Shown here in pieces: positions 1-5,347 of a DNA stretch of 5,347 bases (position 1 is its first letter; every line of letters begins with the position of its first letter). The stretch covers positions 1 through 5,347 of the forward strand of contig JAGGZA010000008.1 of the NCBI GenBank assembly GCA_021162265.1. The letters are read 5' to 3'. Source of the stretch: Candidatus Aerophobota bacterium. GTDB taxonomy: Bacteria > Aerophobota > Aerophobia > Aerophobales > B3-G15. The notes below the pieces were generated by a model, which saw only the letters and a program-made list of their open reading frames with translations, was not told where the DNA came from and did not search any database. The position numbers and the translations under genes were made by a program.

Positions 1-755
1 TGATTTAATTCAGGAAATACGTCCCAGCTGGCAATAACCTTTGAATTCTCGTTAAACTGTGTTTTTAACCTATGCGCCACAACATCCGTTAACCTGTTAA
101 CTCCATAAATTAAAGGGACCTTACCTTTAAGTCGCAGAGCAATTGACTTTGCAAGATTGTTGTTGATACTTTCTTCTGGGAGATACTTTTTACACATATC
201 AGAGATAACCTCTACTAACTCCTGATAGTTAAATAAATAGTCTCCTGTTATCTTTTCCAGCAGGATAACTGCTGGTATACTTAAAAATCCAATAGCACAA
301 CGAGGAGGCATTCCAGAAGGAACCTGTATAAAAGGAACCCTGTTTTCTCTGGAGAGCTTCTGCAGCTCACCTCCACTCCCCATTGAAACTATGGGATAAC
401 CTGCAGATAAAGCCTGCTTAAAAGATGAAATCGTTTCCTCGGTATTTCCCGAGTAACTTACTGCAAAGATAAGAGTCTGCCTGTCTACAAAGGAAGGAAG
501 GTAATAATCTCTGCTGACCTCAATCAGGATTTTTCTGTCAAAAAAAAGAGTTCTTAAAATATCTCCTCCAATTGCTGAACCCCCTAAACCACATACAACA
601 ACTTTATTAATTCCCCCTTTTGTAATGGAAGATGGTATATCCATTTTTTTGCCCATTTCTATCGCCCTGGCACACTGCTCAGAAAACCCCTTGAGAATAT
701 CTCTCATACCGGACCTATCTATACTCTCTATGTAACTCAGGTCATCGAGCACCAT
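1..755 (-). CDS. Bifunctional phosphoglucose/phosphomannose isomerase (SIS family), 5' part, cut by window edge
   Basis: I translated this by hand from the minus strand: 251 codons plus two bases, open to the left edge. The protein should interconvert fructose-6-P with glucose-6-P and with mannose-6-P in the cytoplasm, linking glycolysis/gluconeogenesis to mannose and sugar-nucleotide synthesis. Visible marks are the opening LDD (residues 3-5), the sugar-phosphate-binding SIS motifs GGSAIGGD (58-65) and SYSGNTEET (100-108), PSGMPPR (146-152, whose Arg corresponds to the conserved active-site Arg of the archaeal-type enzyme), and a second-domain stretch from GVNRL to NENSK (218-239). It breaks off in FPELN (247-251), the start of the family's FPELNHNE motif, so the catalytic Glu/His region and roughly the last quarter to third of the protein are missing. 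The ATG at 755 has a good upstream GGGAG. A GTG at 752 would give the family-typical start MLDD. The gene overlaps the ptsI end by 14 bp. Family assignment is firm; whether both isomerase activities exist is inferred from the family. Confidence 0.9.
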   Translation of the reverse strand, partial: MVLDDLSYIESIDRSGMRDILKGFSEQCARAIEMGKKMDIPSSITKGGINKVVVCGLGGSAIGGDILRTLFFDRKILIEVSRDYYLPSFVDRQTLIFAVSYSGNTEETISSFKQALSAGYPIVSMGSGGELQKLSRENRVPFIQVPSGMPPRCAIGFLSIPAVILLEKITGDYLFNYQELVEVISDMCKKYLPEESINNNLAKSIALRLKGKVPLIYGVNRLTDVVAHRLKTQFNENSKVIASWDVFPELN

Positions 756-2499
756 TATTTTCTCCCTTTAAAATTTTTCTTATTTTTCTTCCTATCTTCC
801 CCTCAAGATACCTTCTTGTCTGTTGAGAGGTGCTTAGACTCAGAAGATGGCTTGCTATTCTCTGAGTTTCTTCCCAGCTTATGCTCCTTATTACCTTTTT
901 CACCTCCAGGATACTGGTAGGAGCAACACTTAACTCATCCACTCCCAGACCTAAAAGCACAGGCATACCCAGAGGATCGTTAGCCATTTCTCCACATGCT
1001 CCCACCCATATATTTTCTCTGTGAGCAGCTTTAACCACGCTATCAATAAGACGCAAAATAGTTGGATGGAGAGGCTGATAAAGGTGTGCTACCTTTTCGT
1101 TTACTCTGTCTACGGCAAGAGTATACTGAATTAAGTCGTTGGTGCCCAGGCTAAAAAAGTCTACCTCTTTTGCCAGCACATCAGCTATAATAGCAGCTGA
1201 GGGTACCTCAATCATGATACCCACTTCCACGGAATTAGAAAAAGAAACTCCTTCTTTCTCCAGTTGATTCTTCACCTCCAGCAAAATGTGATTAGCCTCT
1301 CTCACTTCCTCCAGTGAAGAAACAAGGGGAAACATTATCTTTACCTTACCATATTGAGCAGCTCTTAGTATTGCCCTGATTTGAGTCTTGAAAACATCCA
1401 CCAACTCCAGAGATAATCTGATACCTCTCCATCCCATGAAGGGGTTTATTTCTCTTGGTACAGGTAAAGGAGACAAAAATTTATCCCCTCCGATATCCAG
1501 AGTGCGAATTATAACAGAATGAGGGTAAACTTTTTCAGCCACAGTTTTGTAAGCTTCAAGTTGTTCTTCTTCGCTGGGAAGAGATGGTCTGTTCATATAG
1601 AGATACTCAGTGCGATAAAGACCAACACCTTCAGCTCCGTTCTCCACTGCAAGATCAACCTCCTCAGGACCTGCAATATTTGCTGCAAGCTCAATTTCTC
1701 TTCCGTCAACAGTTTGCGCAGGCAAAAGCTTTAAGCTTTCCAATTTTTCCTTATAAGCTAAAAATACCTTCTTTCTCTTCTGGTAACTCCTTATCTGAGA
1801 AGGGGTGGGATCGATAATTACCCTCCCCCTATCTCCATCAACAATGACAGTTGTTCCGGGTCTAACCCTTTTAGTTACGTTTCTCAACCCAACTACAGCA
1901 GGAATTTCCAGAGCTCTTGCCATTATAGCTGCATGTGATGTTCTCCCACCCACGTCAGTAGCAAACCCCAGAACTTTATCTTTATCCATTGATGCTGTAT
2001 CGGAAGGAGCAAGATTATGTGCAACGACAATTATATTTTCCTCAAGATGAGATAAACTCATAATAGGTCTTTTTAAAAGATTGTGTAAAATTCTCTCTGC
2101 GATATCCTCAATATCTCTAAATCTCTCCTCTATAAATTCAGTTTGAACAACCTTAAATCTTTCAAGAAAACTCTCACAAACTTCTCTTAAAGCCGTTTCT
2201 GCATTAAGTCTTTCCTCTCTTATCTTCTTAACGGTCTCCTCTATAAGCAAAGGGTCCTCCAGAATACTAAGGTAGCTCTGGAATATATTAGCCTCTTTTT
2301 CGCCAATTTTTTCCCTTACCTTTTCTTTAATTTTTAAAATCTGCTTTTTAGATTCCTCAACTGCCCTCTTAAATCTTCTTACCTCTTTGCTTACTTCCTC
2401 TTTTTTTATCCTGTATTCCAAAATGCAAAAATTTTCTTTGTCCAGAATATAAGCTTTTCCAATAGCTATTCCTGGAGATGCAGGAATTCCTTTCAACAT
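742..2499 (-). CDS. ptsI: PTS enzyme I (phosphoenolpyruvate-protein phosphotransferase)
   Basis: This cytoplasmic enzyme autophosphorylates on His with PEP and passes the phosphate to HPr, the first step of the sugar phosphotransferase system. The 585 residues match the usual length of about 575. In order there is an N-terminal GIPASPGIAIG strand, a helical HPr-binding region (about 30-145), the phosphohistidine domain with GGRTSHAAIMAR, a linker helix (about 233-260) and the PEP-binding TIM barrel (about 262-570). The active-site residues fall on E. coli numbering: His189, Arg296 (GLYRTEYL), Arg332 (RTLDIGGDK), Glu431 (EVPSAA), Asn454/Asp455 (GTNDLIQY), Arg465 and Cys502 (ACGEMA). The enzyme therefore looks fully active. 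The C terminus carries a short basic tail after about 565. No GAF domain precedes it, which argues against PtsP, and there is no ATP-grasp domain as in PEP synthase. The start is fixed by an AAGGA 8 nt upstream. It follows folC by 14 bp and overlaps the next gene by 14 bp. No ptsH or sugar permease gene is in the window. Confidence 0.97.
   Translation of the reverse strand: MLKGIPASPGIAIGKAYILDKENFCILEYRIKKEEVSKEVRRFKRAVEESKKQILKIKEKVREKIGEKEANIFQSYLSILEDPLLIEETVKKIREERLNAETALREVCESFLERFKVVQTEFIEERFRDIEDIAERILHNLLKRPIMSLSHLEENIIVVAHNLAPSDTASMDKDKVLGFATDVGGRTSHAAIMARALEIPAVVGLRNVTKRVRPGTTVIVDGDRGRVIIDPTPSQIRSYQKRKKVFLAYKEKLESLKLLPAQTVDGREIELAANIAGPEEVDLAVENGAEGVGLYRTEYLYMNRPSLPSEEEQLEAYKTVAEKVYPHSVIIRTLDIGGDKFLSPLPVPREINPFMGWRGIRLSLELVDVFKTQIRAILRAAQYGKVKIMFPLVSSLEEVREANHILLEVKNQLEKEGVSFSNSVEVGIMIEVPSAAIIADVLAKEVDFFSLGTNDLIQYTLAVDRVNEKVAHLYQPLHPTILRLIDSVVKAAHRENIWVGACGEMANDPLGMPVLLGLGVDELSVAPTSILEVKKVIRSISWEETQRIASHLLSLSTSQQTRRYLEGKIGRKIRKILKGENNGAR
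762..766 (-). promoter_or_regulatory. Ribosome binding site of the isomerase, inside the ptsI 3' end
   Basis: Read on the minus strand this is GGGAG (within AAAGGGAG, 769-762), 6 nt from the ATG at 755 and 9 nt from the in-frame GTG at 752. It lies within the last codons of ptsI. Ribosomes finishing ptsI therefore pass directly over the isomerase start, so the two are likely translationally coupled. Both spacings are workable, so the site does not settle ATG versus GTG. Confidence 0.7.
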
Positions 2500-2507
2500 T
2501 TTTGACT

Positions 2508-2512
2508 TCCTT
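2508..2512 (-). promoter_or_regulatory. Ribosome binding site of ptsI
   Basis: Minus-strand AAGGA lies 8 nt before the ptsI ATG at 2499, just after the folC double stop. It is a good Shine-Dalgarno match with ideal spacing and supports the chosen start. Confidence 0.75.
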
Positions 2513-2513
2513 A

Positions 2514-3860
2514 TTATTTAGCTATTTCTATATTTCCACCATGGGTCATACCTAAGACTTCACCTACAAGATAAACCGACCCTGTTATACAAACAACTCC
2601 ATCTTCCCCGGCTATCTTCCCTGCCATTCCTAAAGCTCTTTTTAAATTCCCCTCTTTTATAGGTTTTTCCTGGCAGTACCCTTTTATTTTAGCGTATATT
2701 TCATCTACTGACAAGGCTCTGGGACTATTTATATGGGCAACAATTACCCGCATTGCCAGAGGACAAAGAGCTTCAGCTATTGCTTTCAGGTCTTTATTTT
2801 TTAAAATTCCTATAACAATGACAATATTTTTACCCGGGTAAAACTCTCTTAAAAATTTAGCAAGACATTGAGCTGAAGCACCATTATGAGCACAATCTAC
2901 TAAGGTAACCGGTTTGCGGGAAATCATCTGTATTCTTCCTGGCCACTTCACACTACTTATCCCACTCTTTACAGACTCAACAGGTACAGAAAATCCATAT
3001 TCTTGAAGAAGTTCTACTACCCCAATTGCTGCAGTAGCATTCCAGAGTTGATGTTCGCCTGGCAGCGGAAGAAAGATAGAAAAATACTTTCGCAAAATAC
3101 CATCAACATTAAAAATCTGATGTCGAGGAGTGGCTTTCTTTAAATTAAACTTAATATCCTTCCCTACCTTATAAAATCCTACACCTCTTTGCTCACATAT
3201 CTTTTGCAAAAGGGAAATAACTTCTCTCTCCTGCCTGGAGATTACAACCTTTGAACCAGGTTTTATTATACCTGCTTTTTCTTTTGCAATTGAAGTAAGT
3301 TTGTTGCCAAGTTGCTGGGTGTGATCAAAACTTATGGGAGTAATCACCTCCACCAGGGGCCTTATTACATTGGTAGCATCTAATCTCCCCCCTAAACCCA
3401 CCTCAACCACTGCTATATCCACCCCTTTATGGTAAAAATAAGTGAAAGCAAGAGCGGTATAGACCTCAAAGAAAGTGGGATGAAGAGATGTCCCCTCGTA
3501 TTTAATGTTCTCTACTACTGCTTTTACTTCCTCAAGATAAAGGGAAAATTCCTCTTCCTTTATAAGTTCATTCCCAATTCTTATTCTTTCTCTGGGGGAT
3601 ATAAGATGAGGAGAGGTGTAAAGACCAACCTTATAACCAGCACTGTTTAAGATGGAGGTAATAATTGCTGCTGTAGAGCCTTTTCCTTTTGTTCCTGCAA
3701 TATGGACAGCCTTCAAAGAAAGATGGGGATTATCTACCCTCTCAAGGATCGCTTTCATCCTCGAGAGATTAAATAATCTACGATTGTAAGCTAAATCTAA
3801 TTTCTTTTCATAATTTATTAAAGAATTAAGGTAATTTAAGGCTTCTTTGTAAGAAAACAT
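2514..3860 (-). CDS. folC: Folylpolyglutamate synthase / dihydrofolate synthase
   Basis: This Mur-ligase-type ATP-dependent enzyme adds glutamate to folates and, in most bacteria, also joins dihydropteroate to glutamate to make dihydrofolate. The 448 residues are a normal full length. Motifs in order are the P-loop GTKGKGST (56-63), TSPHL (82-86), FFEVYTALAF (130-139), EVGLGGRLDATN (153-164), ITPISFDHTQQLG (173-185), EKAGIIKPG (194-202, whose Lys is the usual carbamylated residue), PGEHQLWNATAA (267-278), WPGR (306-309), DCAHN (322-326, beginning the C-terminal glutamate-ligase domain) and TGSVYLVGEV (426-435). DCAHN has Cys where Gly is more common. The ATG start fits the family's N terminus and is the first possible start after an in-frame TAA 10-12 nt upstream, but it has no recognisable Shine-Dalgarno sequence. 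The coding region ends with a double stop, TAATAA. It lies 21 bp after glyA, whose product needs polyglutamylated tetrahydrofolate. Sequence alone cannot separate the mono- from the bifunctional form. Confidence 0.96.
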   Translation of the reverse strand: MFSYKEALNYLNSLINYEKKLDLAYNRRLFNLSRMKAILERVDNPHLSLKAVHIAGTKGKGSTAAIITSILNSAGYKVGLYTSPHLISPRERIRIGNELIKEEEFSLYLEEVKAVVENIKYEGTSLHPTFFEVYTALAFTYFYHKGVDIAVVEVGLGGRLDATNVIRPLVEVITPISFDHTQQLGNKLTSIAKEKAGIIKPGSKVVISRQEREVISLLQKICEQRGVGFYKVGKDIKFNLKKATPRHQIFNVDGILRKYFSIFLPLPGEHQLWNATAAIGVVELLQEYGFSVPVESVKSGISSVKWPGRIQMISRKPVTLVDCAHNGASAQCLAKFLREFYPGKNIVIVIGILKNKDLKAIAEALCPLAMRVIVAHINSPRALSVDEIYAKIKGYCQEKPIKEGNLKRALGMAGKIAGEDGVVCITGSVYLVGEVLGMTHGGNIEIAK

Positions 3861-3869
3861 ATAAGCAAT

Positions 3870-3885
3870 TTAATTTATAAATTAA
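3870..3885. repeat. Perfect 16-bp AT-only palindrome at the glyA-folC junction
   Basis: TTAATTTATAAATTAA equals its own reverse complement across all 16 bases. It covers the glyA stop codon (3884-3882) and most of the 21-bp gap before folC. With no loop and no G or C it cannot form a useful RNA hairpin or terminator. If it has a role it would be as a double-stranded protein site. AT-rich gaps produce such palindromes by chance more often than balanced DNA, so function is uncertain. Confidence 0.5.
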
Positions 3886-5141
3886 GAATTATAACAATAA
3901 CCAGCAGGATATGTTTCATAAATCGGGAAACTATGACACAGATCTTCTACTTGAAGCTTAATTTTACTTCTTATTCTCCCTTTTTGAGGGTTATTTAAAA
4001 TCTGACCTATCCAGTGAGCAATCAGTTTCATTTCACTTTCTCTCATCCCTCTTGTAGTTAAAGCTGGAGTCCCCAGTCTAATCCCGGAAGTTATCGATGG
4101 TGGAAGCGGATCAAAAGGAATACAGTTCTTATTAACCACTATTCCAGCTTCTTCCAGAAGCAGGGCAGCCTGTCTACCCGTTATTTTCTTTGAGGAAAGA
4201 TCTACTAAAATAAGGTGAGTGTCGGTTCCTCCTGTGACTAATTTAAATCCTTCCTCCATTAAACCATCGGCGAGAAAACGAGAGTTGGTGATAATCTGAT
4301 GAGCATAGTTTTTAAAAGAGGAATCCATTGCTTCCTTGAAACATACAGCCTTTGCTGCAATTATATGTATAAAGGGCCCGCCCTGGGTCCCGGGAAAGAC
4401 AGCTCTATCTATCCTATCAGCAATCTCCTTCCTGCACATTATAAATGCTCCCCTTGGACCACGAAGTGTCTTCTGAGTAGTGGCAGTTACCACATCAGCA
4501 TAAGGAACAGGGTCGGGATAAACCTTGCCCGCAATTAGCCCTATTGTATGAGCCATATCAGCCATAAGATAAGCTCCTACCTCATCAGCAATTTCTCGCC
4601 AGGGTCCAAACTCTATTTTTCTTGGATAGGAACTTGTTCCAACAATTATAAGGCGAGGGTTCTCCTTCTTAGCTACTCTCCTGACCTCCTCCAGATCAAA
4701 AAGTTCCGTCTTCCTGCTCAGCCCATAATTTACTATTGTGTAAAAGTTAAAGGGCAAAGAGCCCTCTTTCCCATGGGATAGATGCCCTCCCTGTCTAAGA
4801 TCAAGAGAAAGAATCTTATCTTTTGGCTGTAAGAGAGCCTGATAACAGGCTATATTAGCACCGGTTCCAGAATGAGTCTGTACATTAATATGCTCTGCTC
4901 CAAACAGCTTCTTTGCTCTCTCAATACAGATCTTTTCAACCTCATCCACCCATCTACAACCTTGATAATACCTGTTTGCTATATACCCTTCGGCATATTT
5001 ATTATTAAACACACAGCTTTGAGCCTCAAGAACAGCAGGACTTGCATAGTTTTCTGAGGGTATGAGCATCAAAGTGTTTTGCTGGCGATGCAACTCCCTC
5101 ATAATCAGACCTTCTATTTCTGAGTCAACTCGAGCCAGCAT
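3882..5141 (-). CDS. glyA: Serine hydroxymethyltransferase, divergent active-site motifs
   Basis: This cytoplasmic PLP enzyme converts serine plus tetrahydrofolate to glycine plus 5,10-methylene-tetrahydrofolate, the main entry of one-carbon units for purine, thymidylate and methionine synthesis. The 419 residues are standard length. The fold-type I core is intact: SENYASPAVLEA (29-40), KYAEGY with Tyr49 and Glu51 (E. coli Y55, E57), GGHLSHG with the ring-stacking His120, DMAHT with Asp195 and His198, the Schiff-base Lys224 in TTQKTLRGPRG, FPGTQGGP (249-256), NKNCIPFDP (337-345) and SGIRLGTPALTTRG with the carboxylate-binding Arg355. Several usual residues differ: Gln223 replaces His before the lysine, the usual YPGKRYYGG reads YIANRYYQG, HSGSQAN reads HSGTGAN, and NVQP reads NVQT. 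The last dozen residues (about 408-419, Tyr-rich) form a short tail past the usual end. The ATG is the only likely start, since an in-frame TAG lies 9-7 nt upstream, and AGAGG is 10 nt away. It follows purH by 48 bp. The core residues support true SHMT activity. Confidence 0.95.
   Translation of the reverse strand: MLARVDSEIEGLIMRELHRQQNTLMLIPSENYASPAVLEAQSCVFNNKYAEGYIANRYYQGCRWVDEVEKICIERAKKLFGAEHINVQTHSGTGANIACYQALLQPKDKILSLDLRQGGHLSHGKEGSLPFNFYTIVNYGLSRKTELFDLEEVRRVAKKENPRLIIVGTSSYPRKIEFGPWREIADEVGAYLMADMAHTIGLIAGKVYPDPVPYADVVTATTQKTLRGPRGAFIMCRKEIADRIDRAVFPGTQGGPFIHIIAAKAVCFKEAMDSSFKNYAHQIITNSRFLADGLMEEGFKLVTGGTDTHLILVDLSSKKITGRQAALLLEEAGIVVNKNCIPFDPLPPSITSGIRLGTPALTTRGMRESEMKLIAHWIGQILNNPQKGRIRSKIKLQVEDLCHSFPIYETYPAGYCYNS
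3888..3896 (-). promoter_or_regulatory. Possible extended -10 element of an internal folC promoter
   Basis: On the minus strand the last glyA codons contain TGTTATAAT, an exact TGn-TATAAT extended -10 sequence. No good TTGACA-like -35 box lies 16-18 bp upstream, but extended -10 promoters can do without one. The predicted start would fall near 3881, about 20 nt before the folC ATG and inside the 16-bp palindrome at 3870-3885. TATAAT arises easily in AT-rich DNA, so this is a weak prediction. Confidence 0.3.
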
Positions 5142-5151
5142 ATCTAACTAA

Positions 5152-5156
5152 CCTCT
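5152..5156 (-). promoter_or_regulatory. Ribosome binding site of glyA
   Basis: Minus-strand AGAGG (within GAGAAGAGG, 5160-5152) lies 10 nt before the glyA ATG. The spacing is a little long. It is the nearest purine-rich match in the 48-bp purH-glyA gap. A stronger match, GAGAGGAG at 5188-5181, sits too far upstream (39 nt) to serve this ATG. Confidence 0.55.
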
Positions 5157-5189
5157 TCTCACCTTAATCTTTCACAAAATCTCCTCTCT

Positions 5190-5347
5190 TCAATGGAGAA
5201 AATGTCTCATTCCGGTAAAGACCATAGCTATACTGTGATTATCTGCTGCTTTAACTACCTGTTTATCCCTGATAGAACCTCCAGGTTGAATAATTGCCGT
5301 TATTCCTGCCTTTCCTGCTTCCTCAACTACATCGGGAAATGGAAAAA
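5190..5347 (-). CDS. purH: Bifunctional AICAR formyltransferase / IMP cyclohydrolase, C-terminal end only
   Basis: I translated this by hand from the minus strand: two leftover bases, 51 codons and a TGA stop at 5192-5190. The rest of the gene lies beyond the right edge. PurH carries out the last two steps of de novo IMP synthesis, using 10-formyl-tetrahydrofolate to formylate AICAR and then closing the ring. The visible part begins FPFPD and contains the highly conserved C-terminal signature of the formyltransferase domain, AGITAIIQPGGSIRD (residues 13-27 of the fragment), followed by the AADNHSIAMVFTGMRHF block ending in Leu-His. These are hallmark residues of the PurH C terminus, so the assignment is secure despite the short length. 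The IMP cyclohydrolase domain and most catalytic residues are not visible. The gene leads into glyA on the same strand, which makes functional sense because GlyA recharges the tetrahydrofolate that PurH releases. Confidence 0.95.
   Translation of the reverse strand, partial: FPFPDVVEEAGKAGITAIIQPGGSIRDKQVVKAADNHSIAMVFTGMRHFLH

Noticed and set aside
540..547. Run of eight T (minus strand) in the isomerase gene, where a -1 slip would meet TGA at once
   Set aside because: The run encodes Leu-Phe-Phe in a normal family position, the frame continues with good family similarity on both sides, and no alternative product follows. It is neither a frameshift error nor a convincing programmed site.
2401..2407. 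Run of seven A (minus strand) near the start of ptsI as a possible slippery site
   Set aside because: The phase does not match the X XXY YYZ arrangement relative to the ptsI frame, and ptsI is intact and full length.
2500..2513. Possible terminator or promoter between folC and ptsI
   Set aside because: Only 14 bp are available, holding a second stop codon and the ptsI ribosome site, with no inverted repeat or T-run.
2893..2898. DCAHN in place of the more common DGAHN in FolC, as a sign of altered function
   Set aside because: The catalytic Asp and His are kept, all other FolC motifs are intact, and this position tolerates small residues, so it is noted in the gene entry only.
1519..5057. 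Plus-strand open frames of about 60-80 codons opposite ptsI, folC and glyA (for example 1519-1734, 3429-3650, 4299-4538)
   Set aside because: Each lies wholly inside a well-supported minus-strand gene, gives a protein with no recognisable motif, and reads as the antisense of conserved coding sequence.
5142..5189. Possible promoter, riboswitch or terminator in the purH-glyA gap
   Set aside because: The 48 bp are purine-rich on the coding strand, contain no stem able to form a terminator, are too short for a known folate or glycine riboswitch, and show no paired -35/-10 boxes.

Overview
The window is a compact run of five housekeeping genes, all on the minus strand, so transcription reads from high to low coordinates. 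In that order they are: the last 51 codons of purH (5347-5190), complete glyA (5141-3882), complete folC (3860-2514), complete ptsI (2499-742), and the first 251 codons of a bifunctional phosphoglucose/phosphomannose isomerase of the SIS family, cut by the left edge (755-1). Spacings are 48 bp, 21 bp, 14 bp and a 14-bp overlap. There is no gene-free stretch over 50 bp, no hairpin terminator in the gaps, and no RNA gene, mobile element or CRISPR array that I can see. The layout looks like one operon.

The first three genes form a one-carbon/folate module. PurH consumes 10-formyl-tetrahydrofolate in late purine synthesis, GlyA recharges tetrahydrofolate to 5,10-methylene-tetrahydrofolate using serine, and FolC makes dihydrofolate and/or adds the glutamate tail that keeps folates in the cell and suits them to these enzymes. 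The last two genes concern sugar phosphates. PtsI takes phosphate from PEP for the phosphotransferase system, and the isomerase interconverts fructose-6-P with glucose-6-P and mannose-6-P.

The organism is a bacterium with AT-leaning DNA, Shine-Dalgarno sites at most starts, and frequent AGA/AGG (Arg), ATA (Ile) and GGA (Gly) codons. The archaeal-type bifunctional isomerase and a GlyA with several unusual motif variants suggest a lineage away from the well-studied Proteobacteria and Firmicutes, perhaps an anaerobic or thermophilic candidate phylum. I cannot place it further from sequence alone.

No previously undescribed system is evident. The points most worth a second look are: the GlyA active-site variants (Gln in place of the conserved His before the PLP lysine, and a rewritten loop near residue 55); the overlap of ptsI with the isomerase and the absence of ptsH; and the glyA-folC junction, where a perfect 16-bp palindrome and an extended -10-like element sit just ahead of a folC start that has no Shine-Dalgarno sequence.
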